From NCBI GenBank assembly GCA_020137815.1, contig CM035360.1:4075058-4139057 (forward strand): 64,000 nucleotides of DNA, read 5' to 3'. The notes under the pieces are model-generated. The model was not told the DNA's origin. It searched no databases and was given only the letters and a program-made list of their open reading frames with translations. Source of the stretch: Hormiphora californensis. Taxonomy: Eukaryota; Ctenophora; Tentaculata; Cydippida; Pleurobrachiidae. Positions 63,001-64,000 of the stretch are shown here, piece after piece. A program made the position numbers and the translations under genes. Numbering within the stretch: the stretch's first letter is position 1; each line of letters starts with the position of its first letter.

Positions 63001-63930
63001 CTAGTGTGTTTTCACTGGACTGTTTGCCCTGTACCAACTGGTCCGAGCATGGACGGGAAGTCCGGCTGTTCACGGTGTTAACGGAGCCTTCTCAACTCTC
63101 CAAGAACTGATGCAGAACAATCCTCACGATATGGAGCTAACAGAAGCGGTACGTTGATGACCATATATGATCATAGCTATATGTAGCCATGCTAACTAGC
63201 AACGCGCCCGAACTTTATAAATTCCTTTACGTTACCATGGTAACACATTCCATAACACCAGGTGTTGACGACGCTAATCTCCTTCACTAATCCGGATCAA
63301 GACAGCGTTAAACTTCATATTGTGGAACTGTTTGTACCAAGAACATTGGATATCTTTAAAAACTGCCAGGTAACATATTTGGTATAGTATGAGCAACTCA
63401 AATACTGTGGGCCGGGTGTTTGGCAAGACGTGAGACAAGACAGTAACAACTTTTATTGTCCCCCACAGAAAGAATCGGTATGTCAGGCAGTTTATCAGTT
63501 ATGGAGTGCTCTCAGTACCACTTCGACTGGTAACCATGGTTACCAATTACCATAGTAACAACCCTCCCTCCCCCACAGAAAGAGTCAGTTTGTCAGGCAG
63601 TTTATCAGTTATGGAGTGCCCTCAGTACCACTTCTAATGGTACTACGGATAGCAATGTAACCAGCGCCATGCTAAACAAGGCAATTCTTAGTGGAGATCC
63701 CATTGTGAGTTTCATGGGAGCTAATTCTCATATTTTGAATGAGGGTTTACATCAAATTTGACAAAATTGTATGCTTGCACTGAGTTGACGCGTTGCCATG
63801 ACAACCAATATTTCTACTCAAAATCCCCTCCCCAGAGTGTACAGATATGTTTGGAGCTGGAAGCAAACGTGAACATACCATACAACGGGAAACTACCCAT
63901 ATACGCTGCCATTGAATCAGGAGATCCTCA
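54200..63930 (+). CDS. Large armadillo/HEAT-ankyrin protein, 5' part (20 exons), possibly LRRK2-like
   Basis: Exons: 54200-54614, 55021-55095, 56010-56150, 56342-56433, 56524-56664, 59108-59293, 59464-59625, 59738-59905, 60127-60229, 60576-60709, 61139-61324, 61462-61548, 61621-61762, 62170-62276, 62427-62511, 62752-62837, 63005-63148, 63262-63369, 63579-63704 and 63836-63930. Phases agree throughout (about 927 codons). The N-terminus has six GRR(I/V)SASE-type repeats, each an RRxS site. Residues from about 160 to 860 are helical, ARM/HEAT-like (TFGMRFLGNLCSDERGALLV; ACSSLASILPKRKDLASKLL). Exons 19-20 look ankyrin-like (AILSGDPISVQICLELEANV). ARM followed by ankyrin, and the style of the ARM repeats, suggest an LRRK2-type kinase, but LRR, ROC and kinase domains would lie outside the window, so this is a guess. 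The gene runs past the right edge. Confidence 0.75.
55096..56009. other. Intron 2 of the ARM-ankyrin gene
   Basis: Contains a decayed TCTGGCGCC-like MITE (55587-55650, gtctgacggcgttgacccaa ... acggggtcag) and a 'gtacaggtatat' direct repeat near 55280. No exon seen. Confidence 0.5.
56665..56957. repeat. 49-bp tandem repeat of an exon end and its splice donor
   Basis: Six copies of acatgaagaaccacattgtc-ATG-GTGAGTTGCTATGGTAACC. The first copy is the real end of exon 56524-56664; the others repeat coding bases, donor and an X-box-like motif inside the intron. Confidence 0.95.
56985..59053. repeat. 34-bp minisatellite, about 60 copies
   Basis: Unit tatctctaagaaactttccc-actttgaccctcct with many point variants. 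It fills intron 5 and ends directly in a copied exon start (59054-59083). Confidence 0.95.
60011..60067. repeat. (GT)n microsatellite
   Basis: Uninterrupted GT tract of about 56 bases in an intron. Confidence 0.95.
60236..60359. mobile_element. CAGTCGGA MITE, diverged copy
   Basis: Starts tagtcagacacctattta and ends ataaatggggttccgactg followed by TA. Lies in the intron after 60229, within six bases of the donor. Confidence 0.65.
60442..60540. mobile_element. CAGGAACCGACC-family MITE, end-trimmed copy
   Basis: accgaccgaatcaggaaata to gtgtcggtcag matches the interior of the copies at 23557 and 23985 (cagtcacgtgacctaaata is shared). The outermost CAGG/CCTG bases are missing. Confidence 0.75.
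61918..62158. repeat. Array of GTTGTCATGGTAACAC-type units
   Basis: About ten units of 20-28 bases: cccccgttgtcatggtaaca with variants (gttatcatgataac, gttgttatggtaac). Each has the two half-sites of an X-box-like palindrome. Confidence 0.9.
62293..62361. mobile_element. CAGTCGGA MITE, diverged copy
   Basis: cagtcggactccgatttatc ... ggtaaatcgtggtccgac; right terminus mutated. Confidence 0.65.
63469..63529 (+). pseudogene. Duplicated partial exon in the ARM-ankyrin gene
   Basis: 61 bases, with their CCCCCACAG acceptor, nearly identical to the first half of exon 63579-63704 (both encode KESVCQAVYQLWSALSTTS). Its length breaks the frame if included, and reading through it meets TAG, so it is probably skipped or gives a truncated product. 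Confidence 0.75.
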
Positions 63931-64000
63931 GTGAGTCTTGAATGTGGAAATAGTAACTATGGTAACCAACCAGACGGCAAACGGTAACCATGTTTTGCAA

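Overview
The window looks like nuclear DNA from an intron-rich invertebrate metazoan. It carries multi-exon genes with GT-AG introns (a STAT, a Mediator subunit 18 gene, a sushi/F-type-lectin gene, an armadillo-ankyrin gene), a class A-like GPCR, CR1-type LINEs, many small DNA-transposon derivatives and long (TC)n/(GT)n microsatellites. I see no prokaryotic, organellar or viral gene set. Species cannot be fixed from the sequence; a marine invertebrate, possibly non-bilaterian, is a guess.

Region by region. 1-19 kb is mostly repeats: a 1.35-kb foldback transposon with an 8-bp target duplication (271-1619), several 57-134 bp hAT-like MITEs, microsatellites, two 5'-truncated LINE pieces (8.9-11.3 kb) and a nearly complete CR1-type LINE on the minus strand (12.8-17.3 kb). 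19-23 kb holds an intronless DDX59-like helicase with degenerate catalytic motifs and a five-exon MED18 gene. 23-37 kb is a gap-rich five-exon gene of unknown family whose large introns hold an inverted pair of cysteine-rich secreted-protein genes (one dead, one intact), a TTAA-flanked foldback element, many MITEs and an intronless GPCR on the opposite strand. 37-49 kb is a 16-exon STAT5/6-like gene with a secreted sushi/lectin gene on the opposite strand interleaved in its introns. 49-50 kb is a small four-exon membrane protein gene (TMEM185/TMEM60-like). 50.4-53.7 kb is a second LINE type. 54-64 kb is the 5' part (20 exons) of a large ARM-ankyrin protein that runs off the end.

The exon models are supported by phase: summed exon lengths stay in frame for MED18, the unknown gene, the membrane protein, the cysteine-rich protein and all 20 exons of the ARM-ankyrin gene. 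The STAT model has one break in phase, where half of the DNA-binding domain is missing.

The most unusual signal is that, in the genes between 37 and 64 kb, stretches that straddle exon edges together with their splice sites have been tandemly copied at least ten separate times, twice growing into long minisatellites. Many copies contain or abut an X-box-like palindrome (GTTACCATGGTAAC), which is itself scattered through these introns. Separately, two copies of one hAT-like MITE sit directly behind the 5' splice sites of consecutive introns, and one of them has duplicated the splice donor as its target site.
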